From Salipaludibacillus keqinensis (lineage in GTDB: Bacteria > Bacillota > Bacilli > Bacillales > Salisediminibacteriaceae): a stretch of 64,000 nucleotides of DNA. Position numbers and translations under genes: made by a program. Below are positions 46,872 through 56,307 of this stretch, piece by piece (positions within the stretch are counted from its first letter, which is position 1; each line of letters starts with the position of its first letter). A model generated the notes under the pieces. It searched no databases and was not told the origin of the DNA. It saw nothing but the letters and a program-made list of their open reading frames with translations. The stretch spans positions 62,001 through 126,000 of the forward strand of contig NZ_PDOD01000002.1 in the NCBI RefSeq assembly GCF_003226325.1. The letters run 5' to 3'.

Positions 46872-46951
46872 CTTCTACACCTCTTTTAAAAATTGTAGTG
46901 AAGTTATCTCATTACACGTGAAGGATCATTTCAAACCTGAAAGTCACAATG

Positions 46952-46982
46952 AAAAAAACCGCCCCTCACTAAGAGAAACGGT
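46952..46982 (-). terminator. Terminator of miaB-ricA
   Basis: ACCGTTTCTC/GAGGGGCGGT stem with G-U pairs and a TTTTTTT tail on the minus strand, 37 bp after the ricA stop. Confidence 0.8.
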
Positions 46983-47018
46983 CTACCCTTTGTCCACTAG
47001 GACTAAATCATTCAGTTA

Positions 47019-47447
47019 TTATTGACATCCACCGGAGTTTAACGGGTTTTTCGTCGTGGTGCCCTTTAAAAGGTCGCCACCTGTGGACTCAATTATTTTC
47101 GTTGTGACTGTATTGGAAATGGTGTTACTTACCATTTGCAACAAGGCATTCACATCTGTTTGCGACTGCTTGAATTCACGAACTAGTGGAAGTTCATCCA
47201 ACTCATCTTGAAGGGCATCTATTTTGGCGTCTGTCGCTTTTAGTGCTTCTGTCTTTTGGTAGTGCTTCAGATTAACGGCCTCTTTTTGCAAGGCTTTGAT
47301 TTGCCCAATAATTTCTTGCACGCGCAAATGTTCATTGATTTGTCCTTCTGCGCGCTTAAAGAAATCTACTTCTTCTGTTTCAGCTACCATTGCAGCTAAC
47401 TCCCGTGCTTTATCAATAATTTCTTGTTTCGAATATTTACGTTCCAT
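47019..47447 (-). CDS. ricA: RicA family protein (YmcA), RNase Y-associated
   Basis: A 142-residue helical protein of the YlbF/YmcA family. In B. subtilis RicA, RicF and RicT form a complex that carries iron-sulfur clusters and directs RNase Y to process operon mRNAs; it is needed for sporulation, competence and biofilms. The helical core (ELAAMVAETEEVDFFKRAE split as AAMVAETEEVDFFKRAE) fits the family. Only one Cys is present, in the C-terminal SGGCQ. Its start overlaps the miaB stop (TAATG), so the two are coupled. Confidence 0.93.
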   Translation of the reverse strand: MERKYSKQEIIDKARELAAMVAETEEVDFFKRAEGQINEHLRVQEIIGQIKALQKEAVNLKHYQKTEALKATDAKIDALQDELDELPLVREFKQSQTDVNALLQMVSNTISNTVTTKIIESTGGDLLKGTTTKNPLNSGGCQ

Positions 47448-48994
47448 TATGAATTCACCCCTACAGTTTCCACAACTTCACCATTTAAAGACCAAGTCTT
47501 CGCTTCGGTCACTCTCACTTGTAAAAGTGTTCCGATTGTTGATGTTGGCGCTTTGAAGTTGACAAGTTTATTTGTTCTCGTTCTTCCCATTAATACATCT
47601 GGGTTCTTTTTACTTTCACCTTCCACTAGTACTTCAACAACCTTGCCTTCATAGGCTTGATTCTTTTTAGCAGAAAGATCGTTCACGATCGCATTTAAGC
47701 GCTGAAGCCGGTCTTTTTTCACATCCATCGGTACGTTATCTTCCATTTTAGCCGCAGGTGTACCTTCTCTCGCTGAATAAATATACGTATAAGCACTATC
47801 GTACTCCATTTCTTTCATGAGTGACAGTGTGTCTTCAAATTGTTCTTCTGTCTCATTAGGAAAGCCTACAATAATATCCGTAGTAAAGGATGCATGAGGC
47901 ATGGCTTTCTTAATTTTTTGAGCTAATTCGATATATTGTTCTCTCGTGTATTTACGGGCCATTAACTTTAGTACTTCACTGTTTCCGCTTTGAACCGGCA
48001 GATGAATGTGTTCAACCAAGTTTCCACCTTTAGCAAGAACCTCGATTAAGTGATCATCAAAGTCGCGCGGATGACTGGTAGTGAACCGGACACGAGGAAT
48101 GTCAATCTTACGAATCTCATCCATTAAGTCTCCTAATCCATAATCACTGTCCACAAGATCTTTTCCGTACGCATTGACATTTTGACCGAGGAGTGTGATT
48201 TCTTTATAACCGTTCCTAGCCAAATGGCGTACTTCTTCAATAATATCTTCAGGAAGGCGACTTCGTTCTTTCCCTCGTGTGTAGGGAACAATACAGTACG
48301 TACAGAACTTATCACAGCCATACATAATGTTTACCCAGCCTTGAATCTGGCCTTTTCTTGCCCGAGGCATGTTCTCAATAATGTCGCCTTCTTTAGACCA
48401 CACTTCTATGACCATCTCTTTATTGAAAATCGCGTTCTTCAGTAGTTCTGGTAAGCGGTGAATATTATGGGTACCGAAAATCATATCCACATGCTGATGC
48501 TTTTGTAAAATTCGATTGACGACAGATTCTTCTTGAGACATACATCCACAGACACCAACAATGAGTCCTGGTTTTTCTAGTTTCAATGGTTTTAAGTGTC
48601 CAATCTCGCCAAACACTTTATTTTCAGCATTCTCACGAATGGCGCATGTGTTTAATAGAATAACGTCTGCCTCTTCTGAAAATGCTGTGGATTCAAATCC
48701 CATTTGTAGCAAGATGCCAGCCATATTTTCGGAATCATGCTCGTTCATTTGACACCCGTAAGTGCGGATTAAGAACTTTTTCCCGTTTCCAATCCCTTGC
48801 ATGTCTTCAGGGATATCGAAATCGTAATGGACGGCAACATTTTCTTTCCCTCGCTTTTTAGCCTGTTTAAGATCCGGCGGAGTAAATGTTGTTTGAAAAT
48901 ATTGTGAGTAGTCCTTGGTCTGATCGGATTTTTTGTCCGCAGAAGAAGTCCCCACTCTTGCTTGAGTTTGCTCCTTACGTTGTTCTTCATTCAT
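47447..48994 (-). CDS. miaB: tRNA-2-methylthio-N6-dimethylallyladenosine synthase MiaB
   Basis: A 515-residue radical-SAM methylthiotransferase that completes the ms2i6A37 modification begun by MiaA. The N-terminal cluster domain has [12 protein letters not shown], the radical-SAM motif is CDKFCTYC, and a C-terminal TRAM domain binds tRNA. The ATG at 48994 ([10 protein letters not shown]) matches the start of B. subtilis YmcB; a GTG 11 codons earlier is the alternative. The first 60 residues are a charged extension typical of bacilli. Confidence 0.96.
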   Translation of the reverse strand: MNEEQRKEQTQARVGTSSADKKSDQTKDYSQYFQTTFTPPDLKQAKKRGKENVAVHYDFDIPEDMQGIGNGKKFLIRTYGCQMNEHDSENMAGILLQMGFESTAFSEEADVILLNTCAIRENAENKVFGEIGHLKPLKLEKPGLIVGVCGCMSQEESVVNRILQKHQHVDMIFGTHNIHRLPELLKNAIFNKEMVIEVWSKEGDIIENMPRARKGQIQGWVNIMYGCDKFCTYCIVPYTRGKERSRLPEDIIEEVRHLARNGYKEITLLGQNVNAYGKDLVDSDYGLGDLMDEIRKIDIPRVRFTTSHPRDFDDHLIEVLAKGGNLVEHIHLPVQSGNSEVLKLMARKYTREQYIELAQKIKKAMPHASFTTDIIVGFPNETEEQFEDTLSLMKEMEYDSAYTYIYSAREGTPAAKMEDNVPMDVKKDRLQRLNAIVNDLSAKKNQAYEGKVVEVLVEGESKKNPDVLMGRTRTNKLVNFKAPTSTIGTLLQVRVTEAKTWSLNGEVVETVGVNS

Positions 48995-49077
48995 ATATTC
49001 ATCATTCTCCTTAAATAAATTCTCCACAACCTACAATTATAAAGGGTTTACTACCGTTACACAACCGTGAGTGCAAG

Positions 49078-49107
49078 GGAAAAGGCAGAGGAAGTGCCTC
49101 TGCCTTG
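49078..49107 (-). terminator. Terminator of tdh-kbl
   Basis: AAGGCAGAGG/CCTCTGCCTT stem (49082-49107) with a TTTTCCC tail on the minus strand, 9 bp after the kbl stop. Confidence 0.75.
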
Positions 49108-49115
49108 AAAGTTTA

Positions 49116-50294
49116 TTAAGATATAATCCCTAACTCTTTCCCTGCTTTTTCAAATGCCACTAAAGCTTCATCTAATAATTCTTTCGTGTGATCCGCTGTA
49201 ACGATTGTTCTTACGCGGGCTTTTCCTTTTTGAACCGTTGGAAAAGCGATCCCTTGTGCAAAAACACCATATTGTAAAAGTTTATCTGATAGTTGGTGAG
49301 CTTTGGCGCCGTCTCCCACTACTACAGGAGTAATAGGCGTATCGCTGTGTCCTGTATTAAATCCTAATTTCTCTAATCCAGCTTTGAAGTACTTTGTATT
49401 ATCCCATAGGCGTTCAATTCGCTCTGGCTCTTCTAGAAGAATATCGATCGCTTCTGAGCATGCTGCAGTGACTGCAGGTGGGTGAGAGGTACTGAATAGG
49501 AATGGACGCCCTTTATGGATTAAATAATCTCTCACGGCTTGCGTACTGGCAATGTATCCGCCAAGAACTCCAATCGCTTTACTCAATGTTCCCACTTGAA
49601 TATGCACACGTCCATTTAAATCAAAGTGATCCACCGTGCCACGTCCATTACGGCCTAATACACCGCTAGCATGGGCATCATCCACCATGATGAGGGCGTC
49701 ATATTTTTCAGCTAATTCAACGATTTCAGGAAGAGGAGCGATGTTACCATCCATTGAGAACACACCGTCCGTTACTACAAGACGTTTTCTGTAATCTTGT
49801 GTTTCTTTCAGAGCAGTCTCTAAACTCTTCATATCTACGTGTTTATAAATTTTACGAGCCGCTTTCGTTAAACGAATGCCGTCAATGATCGAAGCATGAT
49901 TTAGTTCGTCTGAAATCACGACATCCTCTTTAGTTAAAATCGAAGAAAGAATCGCCTGATTAGCCGTAAAGCCCGATTGTAAGACAAGCGTTGCTTCTGT
50001 ATGTTTGAATTCAGCTAATTTCTTCTCAAATTGTTCATGCATAGAAAACGTCCCTGCAATCGTTCTTACGGAACCAGTGCCTGCACCAAATTGGTCGACA
50101 GCCCGCACAGCTTCAAGTTTCATACGGGGATGGGTCGTTAATCCAAGATAGTTGTTAGAAGATAGTTGAATCACTTCTTTGCCATCAATAACAACTTTCG
50201 CTCCTTGGTCAGATTGAAGAGGAACAAGCGAACGAAACACCCCTTCATCTCTCATTTCTTGCAATTCTTCTTCTAAGTATTCAAAACCTTTCAC
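49116..50294 (-). CDS. kbl: Glycine C-acetyltransferase (2-amino-3-ketobutyrate CoA ligase)
   Basis: A 392-residue PLP enzyme that splits 2-amino-3-ketobutyrate with CoA into glycine and acetyl-CoA, the second step of threonine breakdown. The PLP lysine is in VGTLSKAIGVLGGY, and MVDDAHASGVLGRNGRG is the conserved aspartate region. The GTG at 50294 is 7 nt after GAGGAG and gives the B. subtilis length; a TTG two codons earlier is possible. It follows tdh closely. Confidence 0.96.
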   Translation of the reverse strand: MKGFEYLEEELQEMRDEGVFRSLVPLQSDQGAKVVIDGKEVIQLSSNNYLGLTTHPRMKLEAVRAVDQFGAGTGSVRTIAGTFSMHEQFEKKLAEFKHTEATLVLQSGFTANQAILSSILTKEDVVISDELNHASIIDGIRLTKAARKIYKHVDMKSLETALKETQDYRKRLVVTDGVFSMDGNIAPLPEIVELAEKYDALIMVDDAHASGVLGRNGRGTVDHFDLNGRVHIQVGTLSKAIGVLGGYIASTQAVRDYLIHKGRPFLFSTSHPPAVTAACSEAIDILLEEPERIERLWDNTKYFKAGLEKLGFNTGHSDTPITPVVVGDGAKAHQLSDKLLQYGVFAQGIAFPTVQKGKARVRTIVTADHTKELLDEALVAFEKAGKELGIIS

Positions 50295-50312
50295 TATCAA
50301 TCTCCTCCTTCT

Positions 50313-51353
50313 TTATGGGTGTAAGACCACTTTACCGCATTTGCCTTCAATCATTAATTCGAAACCTTTATCAAAGTCTTCTAATGGAAAATGGTGAGTA
50401 ATCATTTGTTTCAAGTCTACTTGACCGGATTGGAGTAGCCCTGCGACTTGTTGCCACGTTTGATACATTTTTCTCCCGGTAATTCCTTGAACTGTAATCC
50501 CTTTGAAAACAATATCGTTTGTTACATCAATTTCCACTGGTTTCACAGGCAAACTTAGTATTGATACTCTTCCTCCATTTGTGACCATTTTAAACCCCTG
50601 ATCCATAGCAATAGGATGACCGCTCATTTCACAAACAACATCCACCCCTTGTCCGTTAGTCAAGCTTTTGACCACTTCTAATGGGTTTTCATTCAATGAA
50701 TTCACTGTTCGAGTAGCACCCATGTCTTTCGCCAAATTTAACCGGTAATCATTTAAATCAAAGGCAATCACTTGAGCAGCGCCAGCCGCTTTAGCTACAC
50801 CTACTGCCATCATTCCAATAGGTCCGCAACCGATTACAGCAACGGTTTTCCCAACAACATCGCCCGCAAGCACTGTGTGTACTGCATTTCCAAAAGGCTC
50901 TTGTACGCTTGCTTCATCAAATGGCAAACTAGGATCATTTTTCCACATGTTTTCAGCTGGTAACGCCACATATTCTGCAAAACATCCATCCCGGTCTACC
51001 CCGATAATTTCTGTATTCGCACAAATATGCGCTTGGCCTGTTAAACATTGAGGGCAATGCCCGCAAACAATATGGGTCTCCGCTGAAACATGATCCCCTA
51101 TTTCTACATTGTTAACCAATTTCCCTTTTTCAACTACAATTCCTGCGAATTCGTGCCCAAATACGTACGGCGGCTTGACTCTACTTTGCGACCATTCGTC
51201 CCACGTATAAATATGCAAATCCGTCCCGCAAATGGACGTCGCTTTCACTTGAATAAGAACTTCTTGATCCCCTATTTTTGGAATAGGAACTTCTTGTAAT
51301 GTTGCTCCTGGAGCACGTCTATCTTTTACAATCGCTTTCATCTTTCCATCCAT
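50313..51353 (-). CDS. tdh: L-threonine 3-dehydrogenase
   Basis: A 346-residue zinc alcohol-dehydrogenase-family enzyme that oxidises threonine to 2-amino-3-ketobutyrate with NAD. The catalytic zinc is bound by Cys in ICGTDLH and by GHEFAG; the structural zinc by CGHCPQCLTGQAHIC; the NAD motif is GCGPIGMMAVGVAKAAGA. The ATG at 51353 follows GAGGGTGG; the frame is open 13 codons further upstream. Operon with kbl. Confidence 0.96.
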   Translation of the reverse strand: MDGKMKAIVKDRRAPGATLQEVPIPKIGDQEVLIQVKATSICGTDLHIYTWDEWSQSRVKPPYVFGHEFAGIVVEKGKLVNNVEIGDHVSAETHIVCGHCPQCLTGQAHICANTEIIGVDRDGCFAEYVALPAENMWKNDPSLPFDEASVQEPFGNAVHTVLAGDVVGKTVAVIGCGPIGMMAVGVAKAAGAAQVIAFDLNDYRLNLAKDMGATRTVNSLNENPLEVVKSLTNGQGVDVVCEMSGHPIAMDQGFKMVTNGGRVSILSLPVKPVEIDVTNDIVFKGITVQGITGRKMYQTWQQVAGLLQSGQVDLKQMITHHFPLEDFDKGFELMIEGKCGKVVLHP

Positions 51354-51633
51354 TAGACCACCCTCTCCCTCTATTCGCCTTATATAAGTCATTCATTACA
51401 AAACGTTATCAGAACACTGCATGAACTATCCACTCTATTCTAGCACGGTTATATGTCTTCGTAAATAACACTGTCCTTCACTCAGAGACATTTGACTGCG
51501 TCAGAAAATTTAATTGAATTTTTTTTGCAGCAGGTTCGTTCATTTAAATGAGGATCTAATGAAATCAAGAAGTTCACAACATTTGAGGTTAGATGAGTGC
51601 GTCAATTCATTTCCATTTGAAGCGATTTCATGC

Positions 51634-51668
51634 AAAAAAGCGCCCGGAGTTGAGGATTCCGAGCGCTT
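51634..51668 (-). terminator. Terminator of the oxidoreductase operon
   Basis: AAGCGC.CGGA/TCCG.GCGCTT hairpin (51638-51668) with TTTTTTG tail on the minus strand, 17 bp after the beta-subunit stop. Confidence 0.85.
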
Positions 51669-51684
51669 ACTTTGGACAGAAGGA

Positions 51685-52551
51685 CTACATAAATTCTGCT
51701 GCTAGCTTATCAAATTGCTCTTGATTAAGAGAAATGTCTTGAGATGATAAAGCTTCGTCTTTAAAGCCAGTTACCAATGATTCGTAAGAAGGCTTCTCTT
51801 TGTTCTGGTAAATCAATCCTGTAACTAGACCGTCGTGCTCCATTAACGTGTTCATCGCTTGCATCCGATTATGAGGGTCATAGTCTTCAATCGTTGATAA
51901 AGAAGTCAGGTTTTCTTTGAACCAATCATACGTATTTACCTTGTTGAACGTGACACAAGGACTGAATACATTGATTAAGGAAAAGCCTTTATGATTGATT
52001 CCTTGTTCAATTAATGAAGTCAGTTCTTTTAAATCACTGGAAAAACTTTGAGCTACAAAGCTTCCCCCTGCCGTTAAGGCCATTTCCATCACACTTAAGG
52101 AAGATTCAATGGAACCTGCCGGAGTACTCTTTGTCTTGAATCCCATTTCACTACGAGGGGATGTCTGCCCTTTTGTTAGTCCGTAAATTTGGTTATCCAT
52201 GACAATGTAAGTCACATCAATGTTTCGTCTAATCGCATGGATCGTATGTCCCATCCCAATAGCGAAACCATCTCCATCACCGCCTGATGCAATGACCGTT
52301 AACTCACGATTAGCCATCTTTACCCCTTGAGCGATCGGTAAGGAGCGACCGTGGATTCCGTGAAGACCGTAAGAATTAATGTACCCCGAAATACGGCCTG
52401 AACAGCCAATTCCAGATACAACAGCCAACTCTTCAGGAATAACTCCTACATTCGCTGCTGCTCGCTGAATCGCAGCTTGAATGGAAAAGTCACCGCAACC
52501 CGGACACCAGTTAGGTTTTACGTTATTTCTAAAATCTTTAAAGGTTGCCAT
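51685..52551 (-). CDS. korB: 2-oxoacid:ferredoxin oxidoreductase, beta subunit
   Basis: A 288-residue thiamine-diphosphate subunit that, with the gamma-alpha subunit, oxidises a 2-oxoacid (most likely 2-oxoglutarate) to acyl-CoA and passes electrons to ferredoxin. Seen are cluster-binding cysteines in NWCPGCGDF, IGCSGR and a later CVTFN, and the TPP motif GDGDGFAIGMGH followed by N. The ATG at 52551 follows AAGGAGC, 1 bp after the alpha stop. Substrate assignment (KorB) rests on family resemblance. Confidence 0.9.
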   Translation of the reverse strand: MATFKDFRNNVKPNWCPGCGDFSIQAAIQRAAANVGVIPEELAVVSGIGCSGRISGYINSYGLHGIHGRSLPIAQGVKMANRELTVIASGGDGDGFAIGMGHTIHAIRRNIDVTYIVMDNQIYGLTKGQTSPRSEMGFKTKSTPAGSIESSLSVMEMALTAGGSFVAQSFSSDLKELTSLIEQGINHKGFSLINVFSPCVTFNKVNTYDWFKENLTSLSTIEDYDPHNRMQAMNTLMEHDGLVTGLIYQNKEKPSYESLVTGFKDEALSSQDISLNQEQFDKLAAEFM

Positions 52552-52552
52552 A

Positions 52553-54295
52553 TTAGAACAGCTCCTTGCATTCATTGTGTATTTCTGAAGGTAAGAACGG
52601 ATTTCCGTCATATTTCAGAATCGATTCTACTTTATCGACTTTGTTGTTCATTTTGATTAACTGAGCCACTTGACCGGTCGCATTGTTTTCCACTACGACG
52701 ACTTTTTTCGCTTTATCTATCATCGACTGCAACGCTTCAGTTGGGAACGGATGTAACAATCGAATTTGACCATGGTTTACTTTCAAACCCTCTTTTTCAA
52801 GCCTAGGTAACGCTTCTTGAATTGTCCCTCTAGTTGAGTTCACCCCAATAACGAGTAAATCTGCTTCGTCATGGTTTTCAAATTTCAAGACTGGGTTCGG
52901 AAATCTATCAGCTAATGGAGCCAGTTTTCTCATTCGTTTGTCCATTTGCGCTTTTCGGTTTTCCGGACTTTCAGATGGTTTACCTTGTTCGTTATGCTCT
53001 ACTCCTGTGACATGATGCAACCCGTGCTTCATGCCTGGAATCACCCGTTTAGAGACCCCATCTTCCGTCACTTCATAACGTTTGAAGTAAACGCCTTTAT
53101 CAAGCTCAGGTAATTCCTCTGTCGTATCCAACTTCCCTCGGCGGATGTCCACCTTTTCAAAGTCTAGAGGATTCACTGTTTGTTTTCCTAATGAGAGAGC
53201 TAAGTCAGTAACGATAATGACCGGCACTTGATATTCTTCAGCAATATTGAAGGCTTCAATCGCATCATAAAACGCTTCTTCAACACTTGAGGGGGCCATC
53301 ACTACTTTTGGAATTTCCCCGTGCGTACCGTAAATCATAGCAAAAATGTCTGATTGTTCTTGTTTCGTTGGGAGTCCAGTACTTGGTCCTCCACGCTGAG
53401 TGTCTACAATAACTAACGGTGTTTCCGTGATCCCACTCAACCCTATAGCTTCCATCATTAGAGACAGACCAGGGCCAGCAGACGCAGTCAACGATCGTAC
53501 ACCTGCATAGTTGGCTCCGATAGCCATTGTACAAGCAGCAATTTCATCTTCTGTCTGAATGACCGTTCCACCGTATTCTGGTAACTTTTTAATCAAGTAT
53601 TCCATGATTTCTGAAGCTGGAGTGATGGGATAGGCAGGCATAAATCTTGCTCCACCTGTTAAGGCGCCCAATGCAAGAGCATCATTCCCAATCATAAATA
53701 AACGGCTTTGGCCGTCTGCTTCTGCAAGTTTGAAATCACCGACATTCCCTTGAGACTCTTTCTCAAAATACTCCATGCCCGTTCGAATGGCGTCCATGTT
53801 CTTAGAGACGACCGCTTCGCCTTTTTTCAAGAAGATTTGCTCGACAACAGATTGAAAAATATCTGTGTTAATTCCTAATAAAGAAGCTGATGCACCAACG
53901 GCCACCATATTCTTCATCAAGGATGTTCCTAGTTCAGTTGCGATTTCAGTGAAAGGCACGGCAAATAGTTTAGCGTGGGACCCTTCAGGTAATTTCGGGC
54001 CAAACTTACTATCACCAATGACTACACCACCTGTACTTAGTTCGTGGTGATTAACATCGATCGTTTCTTGGTCGAATGCTACTAATATATCTAAATCATC
54101 TGATATAGAATTGGTTGCTGACGTGCTGACACGGATCTTGTTATTTGTGTGACCACCTTTAATTCGAGAAGAAAAGTGTCTGTACCCATACAAATAATAC
54201 CCTTGACGATTAAGTGCCATTGAAAAAATTTCCCCAGTACTCTCAATACCTTCACCTTGCTGGCCGCCAACTTTCCATGAAAGTTGATTAATCAT
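52553..54295 (-). CDS. korA: 2-oxoacid:ferredoxin oxidoreductase, fused gamma-alpha subunit
   Basis: A 580-residue subunit. Residues 1 to about 185 form the gamma domain (WKVGGQQGEGIESTGEIF and YRHFSSRIKGGH), and the rest the alpha domain, with ARFMPAYPITPASEIME, TEDEIAACTMAIGANYAG and DTQRGGPSTGLPTKQEQSD, the signature of 2-oxoacid oxidoreductases. The ATG at 54295 is 8 nt after GGGGTG. The gene-fusion form is the usual one in aerobic bacilli and actinobacteria. cre-like sites lie upstream. Confidence 0.92.
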   Translation of the reverse strand: MINQLSWKVGGQQGEGIESTGEIFSMALNRQGYYLYGYRHFSSRIKGGHTNNKIRVSTSATNSISDDLDILVAFDQETIDVNHHELSTGGVVIGDSKFGPKLPEGSHAKLFAVPFTEIATELGTSLMKNMVAVGASASLLGINTDIFQSVVEQIFLKKGEAVVSKNMDAIRTGMEYFEKESQGNVGDFKLAEADGQSRLFMIGNDALALGALTGGARFMPAYPITPASEIMEYLIKKLPEYGGTVIQTEDEIAACTMAIGANYAGVRSLTASAGPGLSLMMEAIGLSGITETPLVIVDTQRGGPSTGLPTKQEQSDIFAMIYGTHGEIPKVVMAPSSVEEAFYDAIEAFNIAEEYQVPVIIVTDLALSLGKQTVNPLDFEKVDIRRGKLDTTEELPELDKGVYFKRYEVTEDGVSKRVIPGMKHGLHHVTGVEHNEQGKPSESPENRKAQMDKRMRKLAPLADRFPNPVLKFENHDEADLLVIGVNSTRGTIQEALPRLEKEGLKVNHGQIRLLHPFPTEALQSMIDKAKKVVVVENNATGQVAQLIKMNNKVDKVESILKYDGNPFLPSEIHNECKELF

Positions 54296-54500
54296 TTCCA
54301 CTACACCCCTTTATGATCTGACAATGCTTCCTACGACATCGAATTGGACCATTATTCGTTTGTTATGTGAATGTGAATACATTCATATAACACTCTTCAA
54401 TTTATGTACATCTTTGGTGTCAAATACCCATTGAGTAAATGTACTCTAAAACACCTCACCTTTCAAGACATCTTACTCATGTCTTTATTAAAAAATGAAA

Positions 54501-54562
54501 TGAAAACGTTTTTTAAAAAAACAAGCCAAAGCTCAAGCGTCTCAATTGAGTAAGCGTTTTCA
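54501..54562. promoter_or_regulatory. Two cre-like sites upstream of korAB
   Basis: TGAAAACGCTTACT (54562-54549, minus strand) differs from a strong cre (TGAAARCGCTTWCA) only at the last base, and TGAAAACGTTTTTT (54501-54514) at the last two. Both lie 200-270 bp before the korA start, suggesting control by CcpA. Confidence 0.5.
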
Positions 54563-54686
54563 CTCTTTTTTTATTACTTACCTTTATATTGTAACATAAC
54601 ATTCATATTTACTAAAAGCATGAAAATTCACTATTTTAAGAAAAGCTCACTATCATGAATCTATTATTATGAAAATAACATACCAA

Positions 54687-54715
54687 TAAAAAAGACTGCC
54701 TCATAGGCAGTCTTT
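54687..54715 (-). terminator. Terminator of spoVS
   Basis: AAAGACTGCC/GGCAGTCTTT stem with TTTTTT tail on the minus strand, ending 3 bp after the spoVS stop. Confidence 0.85.
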
Positions 54716-54717
54716 GT

Positions 54718-54978
54718 TTATCTTGGTTCAATAATTAATTTGATTGCTGTTCTTTCTTCACCATCAATTTGAATATCGGTAAAGGCCGGTATGCAAATTA
54801 AATCGATTCCGCTTGGCGCTACAAACCCTCGGGCAATAGCGACAGCTTTCACGGATTGGTTCAGAGCTCCTGCCCCAATGGCTTGGATTTCTGCCGTTCC
54901 TCTTTCACGAATAACTCCTGCTAATGCACCAGCTACAGAATTTGGATTGGATTTTGCTGAAACTTTTAATACTTCCAT
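54718..54978 (-). CDS. spoVS: Stage V sporulation protein S (SpoVS)
   Basis: An 86-residue Alba-like protein required for late sporulation steps and involved in control of septation in B. subtilis. The sequence is near-invariant in bacilli: MEVLKVSAKSNPNSVAGALA and IGAGALNQSVKAVAIARGF are seen. The ATG at 54978 has AAAGGAGG upstream and gives the exact family length; the open frame further upstream is not translated. Confidence 0.98.
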   Translation of the reverse strand: MEVLKVSAKSNPNSVAGALAGVIRERGTAEIQAIGAGALNQSVKAVAIARGFVAPSGIDLICIPAFTDIQIDGEERTAIKLIIEPR

Positions 54979-55309
54979 TTCAGTACCTCCTTTAGGACTG
55001 TTGAATATAATTAGTGGATTGTTCAGCACACTTTAGTAGACATGTACCGTGTTCATTAAGCTCATAATAGCCTCATTCACGAAAATGTGTAAAGTGTATT
55101 GATACTTTATATGAACATTACCTCTTTTTGTATATATTCAAAACCTTAAAATATATACTTTTTCCATTTCATCCAGTACTTACTCCAAAAAAGAAGTATT
55201 AGAGAGCGATGCGTTCGTGATACGACAGTTTCTTAAAAGTTACTAACATTCAAAAAAACTACAAGAATCAGGACAAACCTATGAATAAATCACAGCTTTA
55301 AATGTCAGG
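54979..55309. other. Intergenic stretch upstream of spoVS
   Basis: About 330 bp, AT-rich, with no supportable gene. It should hold the spoVS promoter (sigma-H in B. subtilis) and the end of the ymdB transcript; neither could be fixed. Confidence 0.35.
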
Positions 55310-56104
55310 TTAGTCAAAGAAAGGTCGATCCTCGTTTATTGAAATACGTGAGATTTTCGTGGCTCTTCCCGTTTGATTATCAAGTTGTATCACGACTCCA
55401 TTACATTGTTCCCTACCTGTTGTTACTTCAAACCTTGCAGGGAGGTTGGTTAAAAAACGTTGAATAATAACGTCTCTGTCCATACCTAATATACCGTCAT
55501 ACGGCCCTGTCATGCCCACATCAGTTATATATGCGGTTCCATTTGGTAAAATTCTTTCATCAGCTGTTTGAACGTGAGTATGGGTCCCAACAACGGCTGA
55601 AACTTTTCCGTCTAAATACCATCCGACTGCCAACTTTTCACTCGTAGCTTCAGCATGAAAGTCTACGAAAATAAATGGCGTCTCCTGCTTCACTTCTTCT
55701 ACAATTTCATCAAGTTTTCGAAAAGGACAATCAATCGGAGGCATAAACGTTCGACCTTGAGCATTAATAATTCCTATCTTTTTGTTTCCTACTTTTTTTA
55801 TGATATACCCTTTTCCAGGATTTCCATCGGGAAAATTAGCTGGTCGTATCAAATCAGGGACATCGTCTATAAATTCAAAGATTTCTTTTTTATCCCAAGT
55901 GTGGTTTCCCATCGTTAAAAGATCGGCACCTGCTTCATGGATTTCATGATAAATTTTTCTAGTTAATCCTTTTCCACTAGCTGCATTCTCACTATTGACA
56001 ATCGTAATATCCGGGCGATATTTTGATTTTAGTTTTGGTAAGTACTCCTTTAATGCATTTCTTCCTGGAGATCCAACAATGTCTCCGATAAATAAAATGT
56101 TCAT
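55310..56104 (-). CDS. ymdB: Metallophosphodiesterase YmdB
   Basis: A 264-residue binuclear-metal phosphoesterase. In B. subtilis YmdB hydrolyses cyclic nucleotides in vitro and is needed for biofilm formation and nanotubes. Metal-binding motifs are GDIVGSPGR, NSENAASGKG, MGNHTWDKKE and VGTHTHVQTAD, in the family order. AGGAG precedes the ATG. It follows rny by about 200 bp, as in B. subtilis, behind an rny terminator. Confidence 0.95.
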   Translation of the reverse strand: MNILFIGDIVGSPGRNALKEYLPKLKSKYRPDITIVNSENAASGKGLTRKIYHEIHEAGADLLTMGNHTWDKKEIFEFIDDVPDLIRPANFPDGNPGKGYIIKKVGNKKIGIINAQGRTFMPPIDCPFRKLDEIVEEVKQETPFIFVDFHAEATSEKLAVGWYLDGKVSAVVGTHTHVQTADERILPNGTAYITDVGMTGPYDGILGMDRDVIIQRFLTNLPARFEVTTGREQCNGVVIQLDNQTGRATKISRISINEDRPFFD

Positions 56105-56273
56105 AATTCTAACTCCTTCTTTAAAAAACGATGTTTTTTCTAAAATGGCTAAAATACGGAATTGATAAGACTGGATTTATTTACAATCAGCTTTAATTAT
56201 TCCTTTATATCTTCTATCATATTATGGCCCGTTAGTGCAAACAAAGTTCAACGATTTAAAAAATGTCTATAAA

Positions 56274-56307
56274 AGAAAATAAAGTGGTGAGTTGCACCAC
56301 TTTATTT
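56274..56307 (-). terminator. Terminator of rny
   Basis: AAATAAAGTGGTG/CACCACTTTATTT stem with a T-rich tail on the minus strand; the right arm overlaps the rny stop codon region. Confidence 0.8.
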
